In this document: in pieces, positions 43,790-53,069 of the stretch | How positions within the stretch are numbered: the stretch's first letter is position 1 | Layout: the number at the start of each line of letters is the position of its first letter | Translations under genes and position numbers: made by a program | Origin: Oceanirhabdus sp. W0125-5 | Lineage (GTDB): Bacteria > Bacillota > Clostridia > Clostridiales > Clostridiaceae | NCBI RefSeq assembly: GCF_027938815.1 | Contig: NZ_CP115913.1 | Span: 4,436,001 to 4,500,000 of the forward strand | Reading direction: 5' to 3' | DNA length: 64,000 nt | The notes under the pieces: generated by a model | What the model saw: the letters and a program-made list of their open reading frames with translations, nothing else | The model's database searches: none | What the model was told of the DNA's origin: nothing

Positions 43790-46090
43790 ATGAAAAGAAA
43801 TTTCATAAAGATAAGTGGAATTGTACAAGGAGTAGGATTCAGACCCTATGTTTATAAAATTGCAGTTAAAAATAACCTTAAAGGATGGGTTAATAACACA
43901 AGTGAAGGAGTTTTCGTAGATGTAGAGGGTACCGATGAAAATATATCAAATCTTGTTACATTACTTCAATCCTCACCTCCTCCCTTGGCTAAAATAACTG
44001 ATATTCAGATTGAAGAACTTGCAATAACTGGTTTTAAGGATTTTACTATAAAAACAAGTGAAGATAATAAAAATAAAGTTACCTTGATATCACCAGATAT
44101 ATCAACATGTGAAGATTGTTTCAATGATATCTCTGATCCAATGAACAAACGTTATGAATATCCATTTACAAACTGCACAAATTGTGGTCCAAGGTTTACA
44201 ATTATTAAGAATATCCCTTATGACAGATGTGAAACAACCATGAGTAAATTTCCTATGTGCACAGAGTGTACTGAGGAATATGAGAATCCATTAGATAGAC
44301 GTTTCCACGCACAACCAAATGCCTGTGATGAATGTGGTCCTAAACTGTGGATTGAATCATCAAAAGGAGAGAGAATAGAATGTGATAATCCCCTTGAATT
44401 TACCAGAAAGGAACTTCTTAAAGGAAAGATTTTAGCTATAAAAGGATTAGGTGGATTCCATCTTTGCTGTAATGCTTATGATAAAGAAGCATTACAAACT
44501 CTTCGTCTTAGAAAGAATCGTCCTTTTAAACCTTTTGCAATAATGGTTGATAATCCTGAGGTGTTAAAGAGAGGATATATTATTAACACTGCCGAAGAAG
44601 AACTTATAAGAAGTAAAGAACGACCTATAGTTATTATTGAAAAGAAACGCGGAGCTGAGCTTTTCCCATTAGAGCTAGCACCTAATGTAAATACTTGTGG
44701 TGTTATGATGCCTTATACTCCTCTTCATAAACTTCTTTTTAAAGGAGATATAACTGCCCTTGTTATGACAAGTGCCAATATAACTTCTCTTCCTCTTGAA
44801 TATACAAATGAAGGTGCAAGAGAAAATCTTTCTTCAATAGCTGATTATTTTCTCTTTCATAATAGAGATATACATACACCTATTGATGATTCAATAGTAA
44901 GGATTGTTGGAGATAGAACACAAACACTTAGGAGAGCTCGCGGTTACGTTCCTCTTCCACTTAAACACGTGAAAATGAACAGTATTTTAGCACTTGGACC
45001 AAACATGAAAAATACTTTTTCATTTTCCAAAGAAGATAACATATTCATGAGTCAATATAACGGAGATCTTGAGAGCTACGATAATATAATACTCTACAAA
45101 AAGAACCTTGAACACTTTTCAAGGATATATGATTTTCAACCTGAAGTTGTAGTTTATGATAATCATCCTGCATATTTCACTACAACCTATAGCAATGAAT
45201 TTAAAGCAAAGAAACTTTCCGTCCAGCATCACTATGCTCATATATTAAGCTGCATGACTGAAAATAGCCTACTTCATAAAAAAGTTATAGGTATAGCTTT
45301 TGATGGAACAGGCTATGGCGATGACGGTAAAGTTTGGGGTGGCGAATTCTTCATATGTGATGTGAATGAATATAAAAGATATGCACACTTTGAATACATG
45401 GATATTCAAGGAGGAGAATCAGCTATTAAGAATCCTTGGAAGATAGCTGTTGCTTATCTTAACCAGGCTTTTAAAAAATCTTGTAGTAACTTAACTGAAA
45501 ACGAATTTGAAAATGTTCTCTCAAGTATAACTGATAAAGAAATTGATACAAACACCATAATCACATTACTTAATAAAAAAATAAATACCTTTACAACATC
45601 AAGTTTAGGAAGATTATTTGATTGCATATCATCTCTTATATCTGTATGTGATAAATCTACTTATGAGGGGCAAGCATCAATAGAGCTTCAAGAATTATTA
45701 TGGAATCTAAATATCAAAAGTGATGACTCTTATGAACATGTAATTAATGAGAATGATGGACTTAAAATTATTGGAGTGTCAGAATTAATATGTGATATTT
45801 CAAAAGATATTTTAAATTATGTCCCAAAGGAAATAATATCACTAAAATTTCATAATACTATAGTTAATATAATTGTAGATATATGTTTATCTATAAGAGA
45901 TGAGATTAATATTAATGATATTTGCTTAAGTGGCGGAGTATTTCAAAACTCATATATCTTAGAGAGTTGTATACAGAAATTAACACCATTATCATTTAAT
46001 GTGTACACTCATAAAGATTATCCATGTAATGATGGAGGAATATCTTTAGGTCAACTAATATACGCATGGCATCAGATTAAAGAATTGTAA
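43790..46090 (+). CDS. hypF: [NiFe]-hydrogenase maturation carbamoyltransferase HypF
   Basis: 766 residues with all HypF domains: acylphosphatase at 1-90 (GIVQGVGFRPYVYKIA, GWVNNTSEGVFVDVEG); two zinc-finger-like units with CEDC, CTNC, CTEC and CDEC around 105-185; a YrdC-like nucleotide-binding domain (KGLGGFHLCCNA, RKNRPFKPFAIMV); and a C-terminal Kae1-like carbamoyltransferase domain with HHYAHILSCM metal ligands and GIAFDGTGYGDDGKVWGGEF. HypF makes carbamoyl-AMP from carbamoyl phosphate and passes the group to HypE for the CN ligands of the NiFe site. No other hyp or hydrogenase gene is in the window, so the partners are elsewhere. Confidence 0.96.
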   Translation: MKRNFIKISGIVQGVGFRPYVYKIAVKNNLKGWVNNTSEGVFVDVEGTDENISNLVTLLQSSPPPLAKITDIQIEELAITGFKDFTIKTSEDNKNKVTLISPDISTCEDCFNDISDPMNKRYEYPFTNCTNCGPRFTIIKNIPYDRCETTMSKFPMCTECTEEYENPLDRRFHAQPNACDECGPKLWIESSKGERIECDNPLEFTRKELLKGKILAIKGLGGFHLCCNAYDKEALQTLRLRKNRPFKPFAIMVDNPEVLKRGYIINTAEEELIRSKERPIVIIEKKRGAELFPLELAPNVNTCGVMMPYTPLHKLLFKGDITALVMTSANITSLPLEYTNEGARENLSSIADYFLFHNRDIHTPIDDSIVRIVGDRTQTLRRARGYVPLPLKHVKMNSILALGPNMKNTFSFSKEDNIFMSQYNGDLESYDNIILYKKNLEHFSRIYDFQPEVVVYDNHPAYFTTTYSNEFKAKKLSVQHHYAHILSCMTENSLLHKKVIGIAFDGTGYGDDGKVWGGEFFICDVNEYKRYAHFEYMDIQGGESAIKNPWKIAVAYLNQAFKKSCSNLTENEFENVLSSITDKEIDTNTIITLLNKKINTFTTSSLGRLFDCISSLISVCDKSTYEGQASIELQELLWNLNIKSDDSYEHVINENDGLKIIGVSELICDISKDILNYVPKEIISLKFHNTIVNIIVDICLSIRDEININDICLSGGVFQNSYILESCIQKLTPLSFNVYTHKDYPCNDGGISLGQLIYAWHQIKEL

Positions 46091-46129
46091 AAACATAATA
46101 AAAAAATAATTATGTGAGGAGATGATACG

Positions 46130-47158
46130 ATGAATAAATTTATTGATTTTAGAAGCGATACTGTAACACAACCAACAGATGATATGAGAAAAGCAATGTT
46201 CGAAGCTGAAGTTGGAGACGATGTATATGGGGATGACCCTACAGTAAACAAGTTTGAAAAAATAGCAGCAGAGATTCTTGGAAAAGAAGCTGCATTATTA
46301 GTTCCTTCTGGAACTTTTGGAAATCAGCTTGCAATATTTACTCACTGCAAAAGAGGAAACGAAGTAATCCTAGGGGAAGATTGTCATATTATTCAACACG
46401 AAGTAGGTGCGGCTGCTGTTATTAGCGGTGTTCAATTAAGGCCTATCCAAAGTTCTAAAGGAGAGATGAATCCACTACATATTAAAGAAAGAATAAGAAG
46501 AGAAGAAGATGATATTCATTACCCTTCAACTGGACTAATCTGCTTGGAGAATGCACACTCTAACGGTAGAGTTATTTCACTTGAAAATATGAAGGAAATA
46601 TATAAGGTTGGAAAAGAGAAGAATGTCCCTGTACATTTAGATGGGGCTCGCTTATTCAATGCAGCTGCCTATTTGAATAAAGATGTGAAAGAACTCACTC
46701 AGTTCTGTGATACAGTTAATGTATGTATATCAAAAGGTTTATGCGCTCCTATAGGCTCAGTCCTTGCAGGGGATAGAAAATTTATTGAAAGAGCAAAAAA
46801 AGCACGTAAACTCCTAGGAGGTGGGTTACGCCAAGCAGGCTTCATAGCGGCAGCTGGAATACTAGCCTTAACTGATATGGCTGAGAGAATCGGAGAAGAT
46901 CATGAAACAGCACTATATCTCGCTAAAAGACTAGAAGAGTTCAAAAACATAGAAGTCTTACATGATTCCATTCATATTAATATGGTCTTTTTCAAACTCA
47001 ATGAATTTGACAGCATTAAACTTATGGAAGAATTATTAAAACATAACATAAAAATCAATCCTGCTGAAGAAGGTTTAATGCGCTTTGTAACCAGTTATTG
47101 GACATCAAAAGAAGACATTGATAGACTAATAAGCAAAATGAAAGAAATCATGGAATAA
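46130..47158 (+). CDS. ltaE: low-specificity L-threonine aldolase
   Basis: 342 residues, PLP-dependent fold type I. It starts FIDFRSDTVTQPTDDMRKAM, the family hallmark; VGDDVYGDDPTVNKFE follows, then LVPSGTFGNQLAIFTHC for phosphate binding, HIIQHEVGAAAVISG with the ring-stacking His, VHLDGARLFNAA with the Asp that holds the PLP nitrogen, and CISKGLCAPIGSVLAG with the Schiff-base Lys. It cleaves threonine or allo-threonine to glycine and acetaldehyde. The start follows GAGGAG 40 bases after hypF, so the two may be co-transcribed, although no functional link is evident. Confidence 0.93.
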   Translation: MNKFIDFRSDTVTQPTDDMRKAMFEAEVGDDVYGDDPTVNKFEKIAAEILGKEAALLVPSGTFGNQLAIFTHCKRGNEVILGEDCHIIQHEVGAAAVISGVQLRPIQSSKGEMNPLHIKERIRREEDDIHYPSTGLICLENAHSNGRVISLENMKEIYKVGKEKNVPVHLDGARLFNAAAYLNKDVKELTQFCDTVNVCISKGLCAPIGSVLAGDRKFIERAKKARKLLGGGLRQAGFIAAAGILALTDMAERIGEDHETALYLAKRLEEFKNIEVLHDSIHINMVFFKLNEFDSIKLMEELLKHNIKINPAEEGLMRFVTSYWTSKEDIDRLISKMKEIME

Positions 47159-47390
47159 CTATCCATATGCAATATTTATTTCATCTGATTGAATTTTTAT
47201 AATATTGTTTTCTTTCAAATAAATAATTGATAAATTCACAATATTGTGATACCATATAAATAACAAATGTCACAATTTGTTGTCACATTTAAAGCATAAA
47301 AATGATATACAACTTTTAATAGCACATAACAATATTATAAATTATATATTTTTAATCATAATATGCCACAATTTTAAAAATCACGGCTCA

Positions 47391-47545
47391 ATATAACATT
47401 TCATGCTCAATAGGTCGCGTCCCACTAGAACCTATATAACCACTAACCACATAATATTTATTAAATCAGAGCATGAAGCTCAAAGTAACTACTTGAGAAT
47501 ATGTTATATGCCATTAACAAAAGCCTCCCCCACAGAGGCTTTTTG
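47391..47545 (+). ncRNA. candidate structured small RNA with its own terminator
   Basis: Nested complementary segments can be read: ATATAACAT (47391-47399) with ATGTTATAT (47501-47509); TCATGCTC (47401-47408) with GAGCATGA (47469-47476); ATAGGT (47410-47415) with ACCTAT (47430-47435); and a CTCAA..TTGAG hairpin at 47479-47497. An intrinsic terminator follows immediately at 47519-47544. No open frame of note overlaps. It does not match a riboswitch or 6S RNA consensus that I know. It could be a small RNA or a decayed mobile element. Confidence 0.45.
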
Positions 47546-47546
47546 T
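47519..47546 (+). terminator. intrinsic terminator
   Basis: AAAAGCCTC and GAGGCTTTTT flank a CCCCACA loop and run into TTTTTGTTTTTG on the plus strand. It may end the candidate RNA or the ltaE transcript. Confidence 0.75.
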
Positions 47547-47632
47547 TTTTGTTGATATAAAAACTTTTATTCCCTTTAGAGTATGTTGAGAACAATATAA
47601 GTTTGAATCAAATAGAAAACTTAACAAAAACA

Positions 47633-47879
47633 TAATGTAAAATGCAAAATGTATAATGATTGATATTTCACTACGTGAAATTTTAATTATATTACTCCTT
47701 GGACAAATAAGGTTTACTCGTTTTACCTTTGGTAAAACATCGTATTTAAAATACGATATTTTATCTAAAGATAAAATGAGTAAACCTTTGCAGTTCTTTA
47801 GAACAATAAGATGTAGTTTCTGCCCAACCGGGTCAGAAACATCCATCATTCTACATTATCAATTATCCATTATACATTT
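47633..47879. mobile_element. MITE-like element, about 245 bp
   Basis: Ends are related inverted repeats: AATGTAAAATGCAAAATGTA on the left and TACATTATCAATTATCCATT plus ATACATTT on the right. Inside are palindromic pieces: TTTCACTACGTGAAA, a long central stem (GGTTTACTCGTTTTACC.. with ..GATAAAATGAGTAAACC), AAAATACGATATTTT and a TTTCTGCCC..GGGTCAGAAA hairpin. The element at 63233-63482 has the same layout in the opposite orientation. It encodes no protein. Confidence 0.75.
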
Positions 47880-47881
47880 GT

Positions 47882-48622
47882 TTAAAGTTCTTTCTTCAAT
47901 CTATCTAAAGGTACATAAAATTTCTCATACCTATTGCCCTTCTTATCACTATACCTTCCATTGTCACTCTTTACCATAACAACGGCTCTTTTATTAACTT
48001 TATAAAGTATTCCCTCTAATTTTTCATTTTTGAAGTCAAATGAAACCTTATCTCCTAATACCATATTTTTATCTCTTTTTAATACCTCTCTATTATTAGG
48101 TAATTTATGATATGATCTTGTGTGTCCAAAAAGATTATTTGCAATAAGTTTAAATCTTGAATTAGAACAATTACTATTCCCATATAAAATAAATTCAAGA
48201 AGATGGATTAATTCATGTTCCATTATTAGCATCACTGCCATTAATCTATCCTCACATTTTAATCCACACACTTCTCTATCTTCTTCTGTTCTTAATAAAT
48301 TATTGAAGAACACCTTTGATAATCGAATTTCAAAATCATTAATAAGTCTACCATTTCGAGTTTTAGCTATAGTTTTACCTGCTGCAGAGGTCATTCTGCT
48401 TGATATTGAAAACTTTACATTAGTATCGTTATTTTTAAAAATCCCTTCAAAAAAGATATCATCATATAAGTTAAATAGTATCTTTATATCAACAGCAGAT
48501 AAGTCAACCAGTCCATATTCCAAATAGTTCATTGACTTCTTAATAAAGAGCTTCTTTATTTCTTCTCTTTTACTAATCACATCTTCTGATGATAGTATTC
48601 TATGAGCTATGTTTAACTCCAT
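47882..48622 (-). CDS. SprT-like zinc metallopeptidase-fold protein
   Basis: 246 residues from the ATG at 48622, which has AAGGGGGAT upstream; the frame extends to 48682 but would then overlap the MBL gene. The central region carries LMAVMLIMEHELIHLLEFIL, an H-E-x-x-H zincin motif, followed by RFKLIANNLFGHTRSYH with the third His, as in SprT/Spartan-like proteases. The fold's N-terminal part has an LYDDIFFEGIF strand typical for SprT. The C-terminus (LGDKVSFDFKNEKLEGILYK) looks like a small nucleic-acid-binding or SH3-like barrel. Function in clostridia is unknown. It may be transcribed with the MBL gene 11 bases upstream. Confidence 0.75.
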   Translation of the reverse strand: MELNIAHRILSSEDVISKREEIKKLFIKKSMNYLEYGLVDLSAVDIKILFNLYDDIFFEGIFKNNDTNVKFSISSRMTSAAGKTIAKTRNGRLINDFEIRLSKVFFNNLLRTEEDREVCGLKCEDRLMAVMLIMEHELIHLLEFILYGNSNCSNSRFKLIANNLFGHTRSYHKLPNNREVLKRDKNMVLGDKVSFDFKNEKLEGILYKVNKRAVVMVKSDNGRYSDKKGNRYEKFYVPLDRLKKEL

Positions 48623-48632
48623 CTTATCCCCC

Positions 48633-49526
48633 TTACTCTTTTGTATAAAAGTACAGTTTACCACTTTCAATAGTACTTTCAATTTTTTCTTTATTTAATA
48701 AGTATGTTATATATCCATTCATTGTTGTTCTGTTCAGATAATACTGTTTCTGATTTAAGTTAAGATCATTCAATATGAATATGTGTTCCATTAAATCCTC
48801 CTGTGTCATTGGATTATTAAGTGCATCACATATTTCTTTCTCATATTTATATATATTATTTCGATTAATTTCTATTAATTCTTTCATTTCCTCATCATTA
48901 TAAACTTTATCACCATGTCCTAAAACATATTTTTGGCATGATAAACTTTTAATCTTTTCTAATGAATCTAGAAAAGCCTCTATGTTGAATACATATGCTA
49001 GTGAATATTTTTTAAGTATGCTCTCTGAGAAAATACTATCACCTAAAAAAGCTACATTATCAGGAGTAATTATACCTATACCATCTGATGTATGTCCCGG
49101 TAGAGATATTACCTCAAAGGCCTTATTGTTTAGTTCTAATTTCCCTTGTTCAATAGTATTATCCACCTTACTAAACTTATTCTTGTCTTTCATCTTCTCA
49201 ATAGAATTTCCTCCATATGTTATGAAAGCACCCAATTCATAATTCTCAATAAGTAATCTTTCTTCATAAGAAGCATATATTAGCAAATTAGGACAATTCT
49301 CTTTTATAAATGAATTTCCCCCACAATGATCACTATGATTATGAGTATTTATTATATATCTTCCTTTAAGCTGATTTTCATTTATAATCTTAAGTATCTT
49401 TTTTCCGAAAGCCTTTCCTGTTCCTGTATCTATTATCAAAGCATCTTTATTCTTAAAAGTATATATCCCAATATTAGTTGGGGCTGAAATCATATATGTG
49501 TTTCCTATAATTTTATCAATATTCAT
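48633..49526 (-). CDS. metallo-beta-lactamase-fold hydrolase
   Basis: 297 residues. The metal site is in YIINTHNHSDHCGGNSFI (H-x-H-x-D-H), followed by VISLPGHTSDGIGIITPDNV with the next His and Asp, and KYVLGHGDKVYNDEE with the last His. MBL proteins of this size include glyoxalase II-like, lactonase and other hydrolases; the C-terminal 70 residues (EKEICDALNNPMTQEDLMEH) form a winged-helix-like tail as in YcbL/LACTB2-like relatives. The substrate is unknown. The first frame codon is a GTG at 49535, but AAGGTG spacing favours ATG 49526. Confidence 0.82.
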   Translation of the reverse strand: MNIDKIIGNTYMISAPTNIGIYTFKNKDALIIDTGTGKAFGKKILKIINENQLKGRYIINTHNHSDHCGGNSFIKENCPNLLIYASYEERLLIENYELGAFITYGGNSIEKMKDKNKFSKVDNTIEQGKLELNNKAFEVISLPGHTSDGIGIITPDNVAFLGDSIFSESILKKYSLAYVFNIEAFLDSLEKIKSLSCQKYVLGHGDKVYNDEEMKELIEINRNNIYKYEKEICDALNNPMTQEDLMEHIFILNDLNLNQKQYYLNRTTMNGYITYLLNKEKIESTIESGKLYFYTKE

Positions 49527-49923
49527 TACTATCACCTTCTATTAATTTCTCTTAACCATTATATCATCTATATACTTTACTTCTCTACAACCTAATCAAT
49601 AGCAATTCAATATTTGTTCTTTGCTCTTCTTTCTCTATCCTTTATTCTTTGCTCTATATGATATACATTATAGCTTGTTTTATATGTATTATATATTAAT
49701 TTAATACCTATAATTAATTTCAGAAACTTTTTTCGTATAACATATTGCATAATTAAGCTACTTTATATTATAATGAAATCGAGCAAGCGAATATTATCCA
49801 AATGTTCCTTGTTTTTATTCTGTAGATTTAATAGACAAGTATCATATATACTTATTACATATTAGGATATATAGTATACTACATTTAATATATAAAATCT
49901 CACATTAAGGAAAGGGGATTGTT
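49527..49923. other. AT-rich divergent promoter region
   Basis: About 400 bases between the divergent MBL and pfp genes with no gene. It includes TTGTTTTATATGTATTATAT and similar -10-like runs. I see no riboswitch or clear operator. Confidence 0.35.
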
Positions 49924-51153
49924 ATGAGAAATTGTATTATCGCTCAATCAGGTGGACCAACTTCTGTAATCAACGCTAGTGTAATGGGAGTTGTTGCAAA
50001 GAACAATAAGATTAACTATTATGATAACGTTTTTGCTGGCTTAAATGGTATTGAAGGAATACTTCAGGAGAAGTTCTTCAACTTATCAAGCTTAACAAAT
50101 GAACAAATAGAGACTATTAAATACACTCCTGCTGCAGCACTTGGCTCATGCAGATATAAGTTAAAAGATGTTAATTCATGTACTGAAGAATATGATCGTT
50201 TATTTGAAATAATGGAAAAAAACAATATAGAGACTTTCTTCTATGCAGGTGGAAATGACTCTATGGATACTGTTAATAAACTTTCTAACTACGCTGAACT
50301 TAAAAATAAAAATTTGAAATTCTTTGGAATTCCAAAGACTATCGACAATGATCTACCAATAATGGATCATACACCTGGCTATGGTAGTGCTGCAAAATTC
50401 ATAGCTTCAACAATTTTAGAAAACTATCTTGATACAAATGTTTATTGCAAGAAAAATGTATTTATTGTAGAAACTATGGGTAGAGATACTGGATGGCTTG
50501 CTGCATCAGCAATCGCTGCAAGAATTAATAACAAATGTGTTGTTGACTATATTTATCTTCCAGAAAGCATTTTCAATGAAGAGAAATTCTTAATGGATGT
50601 TAAGAAGAAACTTGAAACTCAAGATAATGTATTTGTTGTAGTATCTGAAGGAATTAGAAATGCTGAAGGAACATTTATTAGTGAACTAAATACTCAAAGT
50701 AAAAAAGATACTTTTGGTCACGTTCAACTTGGAGGAGTAGGAGCTTACCTAAAACATATCCTTATTGAAAAAGGAATAGTTTCAAAAGTTCGTTCTCTTG
50801 AGATTTCCACTTCTCAAAGATGCGCTATGCACTGTGCATCACAAAGAGATATTGATGAATCATTCTCACTTGGAGAAGCAGCTTTAGAATACTCTACTTA
50901 TGGAGAAAATGGAATGATGGTAGCTTTAAGAAGAACATCTTCATTCCCTTATATGTGTGAACCAATTATAATTCATACATCAAATATTGCAAATCAGATA
51001 AAATATGTTCCTACAGATTGGATAAACTCTGAGAGTAATCACCTTAACGACAGTGCCCTTGAATATATCTCTCCTCTCATACAAGGTCAGCCGAATTTCA
51101 TACTTGAAAACGGACTCCCTAAGTTTCTGACTTTGAGAGAATTGATATCCTAA
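49924..51153 (+). CDS. pfp: 6-phosphofructokinase, PPi-dependent type
   Basis: 409 residues. CIIAQSGGPTSVINASVMGV opens the nucleotide-fold. AGGNDSMDTV (residues ~108-117) is the donor-site loop, where PPi-type enzymes have Asp/Asn instead of Gly-Gly-Gly; PKTIDNDLP (137-145) holds the Lys and catalytic Asp; MGRDTGW (185-191) matches the PPi-type MGR-x-x-G-W-L rather than the ATP-type MGRxxG. The enzyme phosphorylates fructose 6-phosphate with pyrophosphate, reversibly, in glycolysis. Phosphate-donor choice is inferred from motifs. GGAAAGGGG precedes the ATG, and a terminator follows at 51173. Confidence 0.9.
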   Translation: MRNCIIAQSGGPTSVINASVMGVVAKNNKINYYDNVFAGLNGIEGILQEKFFNLSSLTNEQIETIKYTPAAALGSCRYKLKDVNSCTEEYDRLFEIMEKNNIETFFYAGGNDSMDTVNKLSNYAELKNKNLKFFGIPKTIDNDLPIMDHTPGYGSAAKFIASTILENYLDTNVYCKKNVFIVETMGRDTGWLAASAIAARINNKCVVDYIYLPESIFNEEKFLMDVKKKLETQDNVFVVVSEGIRNAEGTFISELNTQSKKDTFGHVQLGGVGAYLKHILIEKGIVSKVRSLEISTSQRCAMHCASQRDIDESFSLGEAALEYSTYGENGMMVALRRTSSFPYMCEPIIIHTSNIANQIKYVPTDWINSESNHLNDSALEYISPLIQGQPNFILENGLPKFLTLRELIS

Positions 51154-51172
51154 TATAATATATTTATCGCCT

Positions 51173-51196
51173 GGAACTCCATTTGTATGGAGTTCC
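51173..51196 (+). terminator. intrinsic terminator after pfp
   Basis: GGAACTCC-ATTTGTAT-GGAGTTCC forms a perfect 8-bp stem 20 bases past the pfp stop, followed by TTATGTTTG. Confidence 0.7.
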
Positions 51197-51238
51197 TTAT
51201 GTTTGTGCATTTGTACTATATCACCATAGAGAACGTTC

Positions 51239-51267
51239 TTGACTAAAATTCGTTCTTACTATAATAT
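51239..51267 (+). promoter_or_regulatory. probable gltX promoter
   Basis: TTGACT is followed after 17 bases by TAATAT (or after 15 by TATAAT), a good sigma-A-type match about 130 bases before gltX. Confidence 0.55.
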
Positions 51268-51295
51268 CTATGTATAGATATCTAAGTTCAATAAT

Positions 51296-51352
51296 AATAA
51301 ATGCAAGTCCATAACTCATTAAACCATTGAGATTTTGGAACATGCATTTATT
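51296..51352 (+). promoter_or_regulatory. stem-loop leader upstream of gltX
   Basis: AATAAATGCA pairs perfectly with TGCATTTATT; inside, TCCA pairs with TGGA and CTCA with TGAG. The leader lies between the promoter and the gltX ribosome site (AAGGAG). It has no T-box signature (no GGTGG-type antiterminator) and no U-tract, so if regulatory it would act on RNA stability or translation. The class is unknown to me. Confidence 0.4.
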
Positions 51353-51397
51353 AATTTCACGGTAAGATATCTATAGATAAATCTAAGGAGTGAAATT

Positions 51398-52861
51398 ATG
51401 GCTAATAAAATCAGAACAAGATTTGCTCCAAGTCCAACAGGTAGAATGCACGTTGGTAACTTGAGAACAGCTTTATATGCATATTTAATTGCAAAACATG
51501 AAGATGGAGATTTCTTATTAAGAATTGAAGATACAGACCAAGAAAGATACGTTGAAGGTGCAGTAGATATAATCTACAGAACTTTAGAAAATACTGGTCT
51601 TATTCATGATGAAGGTCCAGATAAAGATAAAGGCTATGGTCCATACGTTCAAAGCGAAAGACAAAAATCAGGAATGTATCTTGAGCACGCTAAAGAACTT
51701 GTTGAAAAAGGTGAAGCATACTACTGCTTCTGTACTAAAGAAAGATTAGACTCTCTTAAAGGTGACCCTGATTCAAAAGAAATCGTTAAATACGATAAAC
51801 ATTGTCTTCACCTTTCAAAGGAAGAAATCGAGAAAAACCTTGCTGAAGGTAAACCATATGTAATTAGACAAAACAACCCTACAGAAGGTAAAACATCATT
51901 CACTGATGAAATTTATGGAACAATCGAAGTTGATAACAGTGAATTAGATGATATGGTTCTTATAAAATCTGACGGTTTCCCAACTTACAACTTCGCAAAT
52001 GTTGTAGATGACCACACTATGGAAATAACTCACGTTGTACGTGGAAATGAATACCTTTCTTCTTCACCAAAGTACAACAGACTTTACGAAGCATTCGGAT
52101 GGGAAGTTCCTACATATGTACACGTACCTTTAATAACTGATGAGAACCACAAGAAGTTAAGTAAGAGAAGCGGACACTCTTCTTATGAAGATTTAATTGA
52201 ACAAGGATTCTTAGCTGATACAATAGTTAACTTTGTAGCTTTACTGGGATGGAACCCTAGAACAAATGAAGAGATTTTCTCACTTGAAGAGCTAGTTAAG
52301 ATATTTGATTATAAGAGCATCAATAAATCACCTGCAGTTTTCGATATGAAGAAATTCAGATGGATGAATGGTGAATACATTAAAAACATGGATTTCGATG
52401 CTTTCTTTGAGATCGCTAAACCTTATCTTGAAAAAGCAATCACTAAAGAGTCTTTAGATCTTAAAAAGATAGGTGCAATGGTTCAATCAAGACTTGAGGT
52501 TCTTACTGAGATTCCTGAGAAGATTTCATTCTTCAATGAGTTACCTGAGTATAGCATAGATCTTTATGTTCATAAGAAGATGAAGACAACACCAGAAAAT
52601 TCACTTGAAAGCCTTGAAAAGGCATTACCTGTTCTTAAGGATATTCAAGATTGGAATAAAGATTCAATTCACGAAATTATTATGTCATTCGTTAAAGAGC
52701 TTGGAATTAAGAACGGTCAAATGTTATGGCCGCTAAGAACTGCTCTTTCTGGAGTAGCTTCAACTCCAGGTGGTGCTTTCGATTTAGCAGACGTACTTGG
52801 AAAAGAAGAATCTTTAAATAGAATTGAAAAAGGAATTGAGCTTTTAAAAGCAAACCTTTAA
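51398..52861 (+). CDS. gltX: glutamyl-tRNA synthetase
   Basis: 487 residues, class I aminoacyl-tRNA synthetase. [20 protein letters not shown] carries the HIGH motif as HVGN (residues 18-21), [20 protein letters not shown] the KMSKS motif as [21 protein letters not shown] is the Glu/ATP-site strand. The C-terminal anticodon-binding domain ends [20 protein letters not shown] and a helix. It loads glutamate onto tRNA-Glu (and possibly tRNA-Gln for later amidation). The start follows AAGGAGTG. It is a single gene with its own promoter and a terminator formed by the adjacent MITE-like end. Confidence 0.97.
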   Translation: MANKIRTRFAPSPTGRMHVGNLRTALYAYLIAKHEDGDFLLRIEDTDQERYVEGAVDIIYRTLENTGLIHDEGPDKDKGYGPYVQSERQKSGMYLEHAKELVEKGEAYYCFCTKERLDSLKGDPDSKEIVKYDKHCLHLSKEEIEKNLAEGKPYVIRQNNPTEGKTSFTDEIYGTIEVDNSELDDMVLIKSDGFPTYNFANVVDDHTMEITHVVRGNEYLSSSPKYNRLYEAFGWEVPTYVHVPLITDENHKKLSKRSGHSSYEDLIEQGFLADTIVNFVALLGWNPRTNEEIFSLEELVKIFDYKSINKSPAVFDMKKFRWMNGEYIKNMDFDAFFEIAKPYLEKAITKESLDLKKIGAMVQSRLEVLTEIPEKISFFNELPEYSIDLYVHKKMKTTPENSLESLEKALPVLKDIQDWNKDSIHEIIMSFVKELGIKNGQMLWPLRTALSGVASTPGGAFDLADVLGKEESLNRIEKGIELLKANL

Positions 52862-52864
52862 AAT

Positions 52865-53000
52865 AAGTTGACAGTTGACAACGGACAATTGACAACTATG
52901 AAAGCTTCTGCCTTTGTGGGCAGAAGCTTTATTTTTTTTGTTCTTTATGACAATATAGTTTAACTCATTTTATCTTTGATAAAATATTGTATTTAAAATC
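52865..53000. mobile_element. left half of a split MITE-like element, with the gltX terminator
   Basis: AGTTGACAGTTGACAACGGA..ACAACT resembles the inverted end of the right half at 54050-54080. AAAGCTTCTGCC..GGCAGAAGCTTT (52901-52930) plus T8 is the gltX terminator and sits where other copies have their subterminal hairpin. TTTAACTCATTTTATC..AAATATTGTATTTAAAAT matches the left arm of the central stem in 63233-63482. The matching right arm is at 53960-54085. Confidence 0.65.
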
Positions 53001-53069
53001 TTAGTAATGTTTAAACAGAGTTTGATAATGGGATATTTTTAATGTATTAAATGAGAAGTTTGGGAATCA

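Noticed and set aside
43790-47158. A hydrogenase maturation operon around hypF
   Set aside because: The next gene is threonine aldolase and no hypABCDE or hydrogenase gene is in the window.
51205-51397. T-box riboswitch before gltX
   Set aside because: No AGGGTGGNACCGCG-type block and no antiterminator/terminator pair are present; only a simple nested stem is seen.
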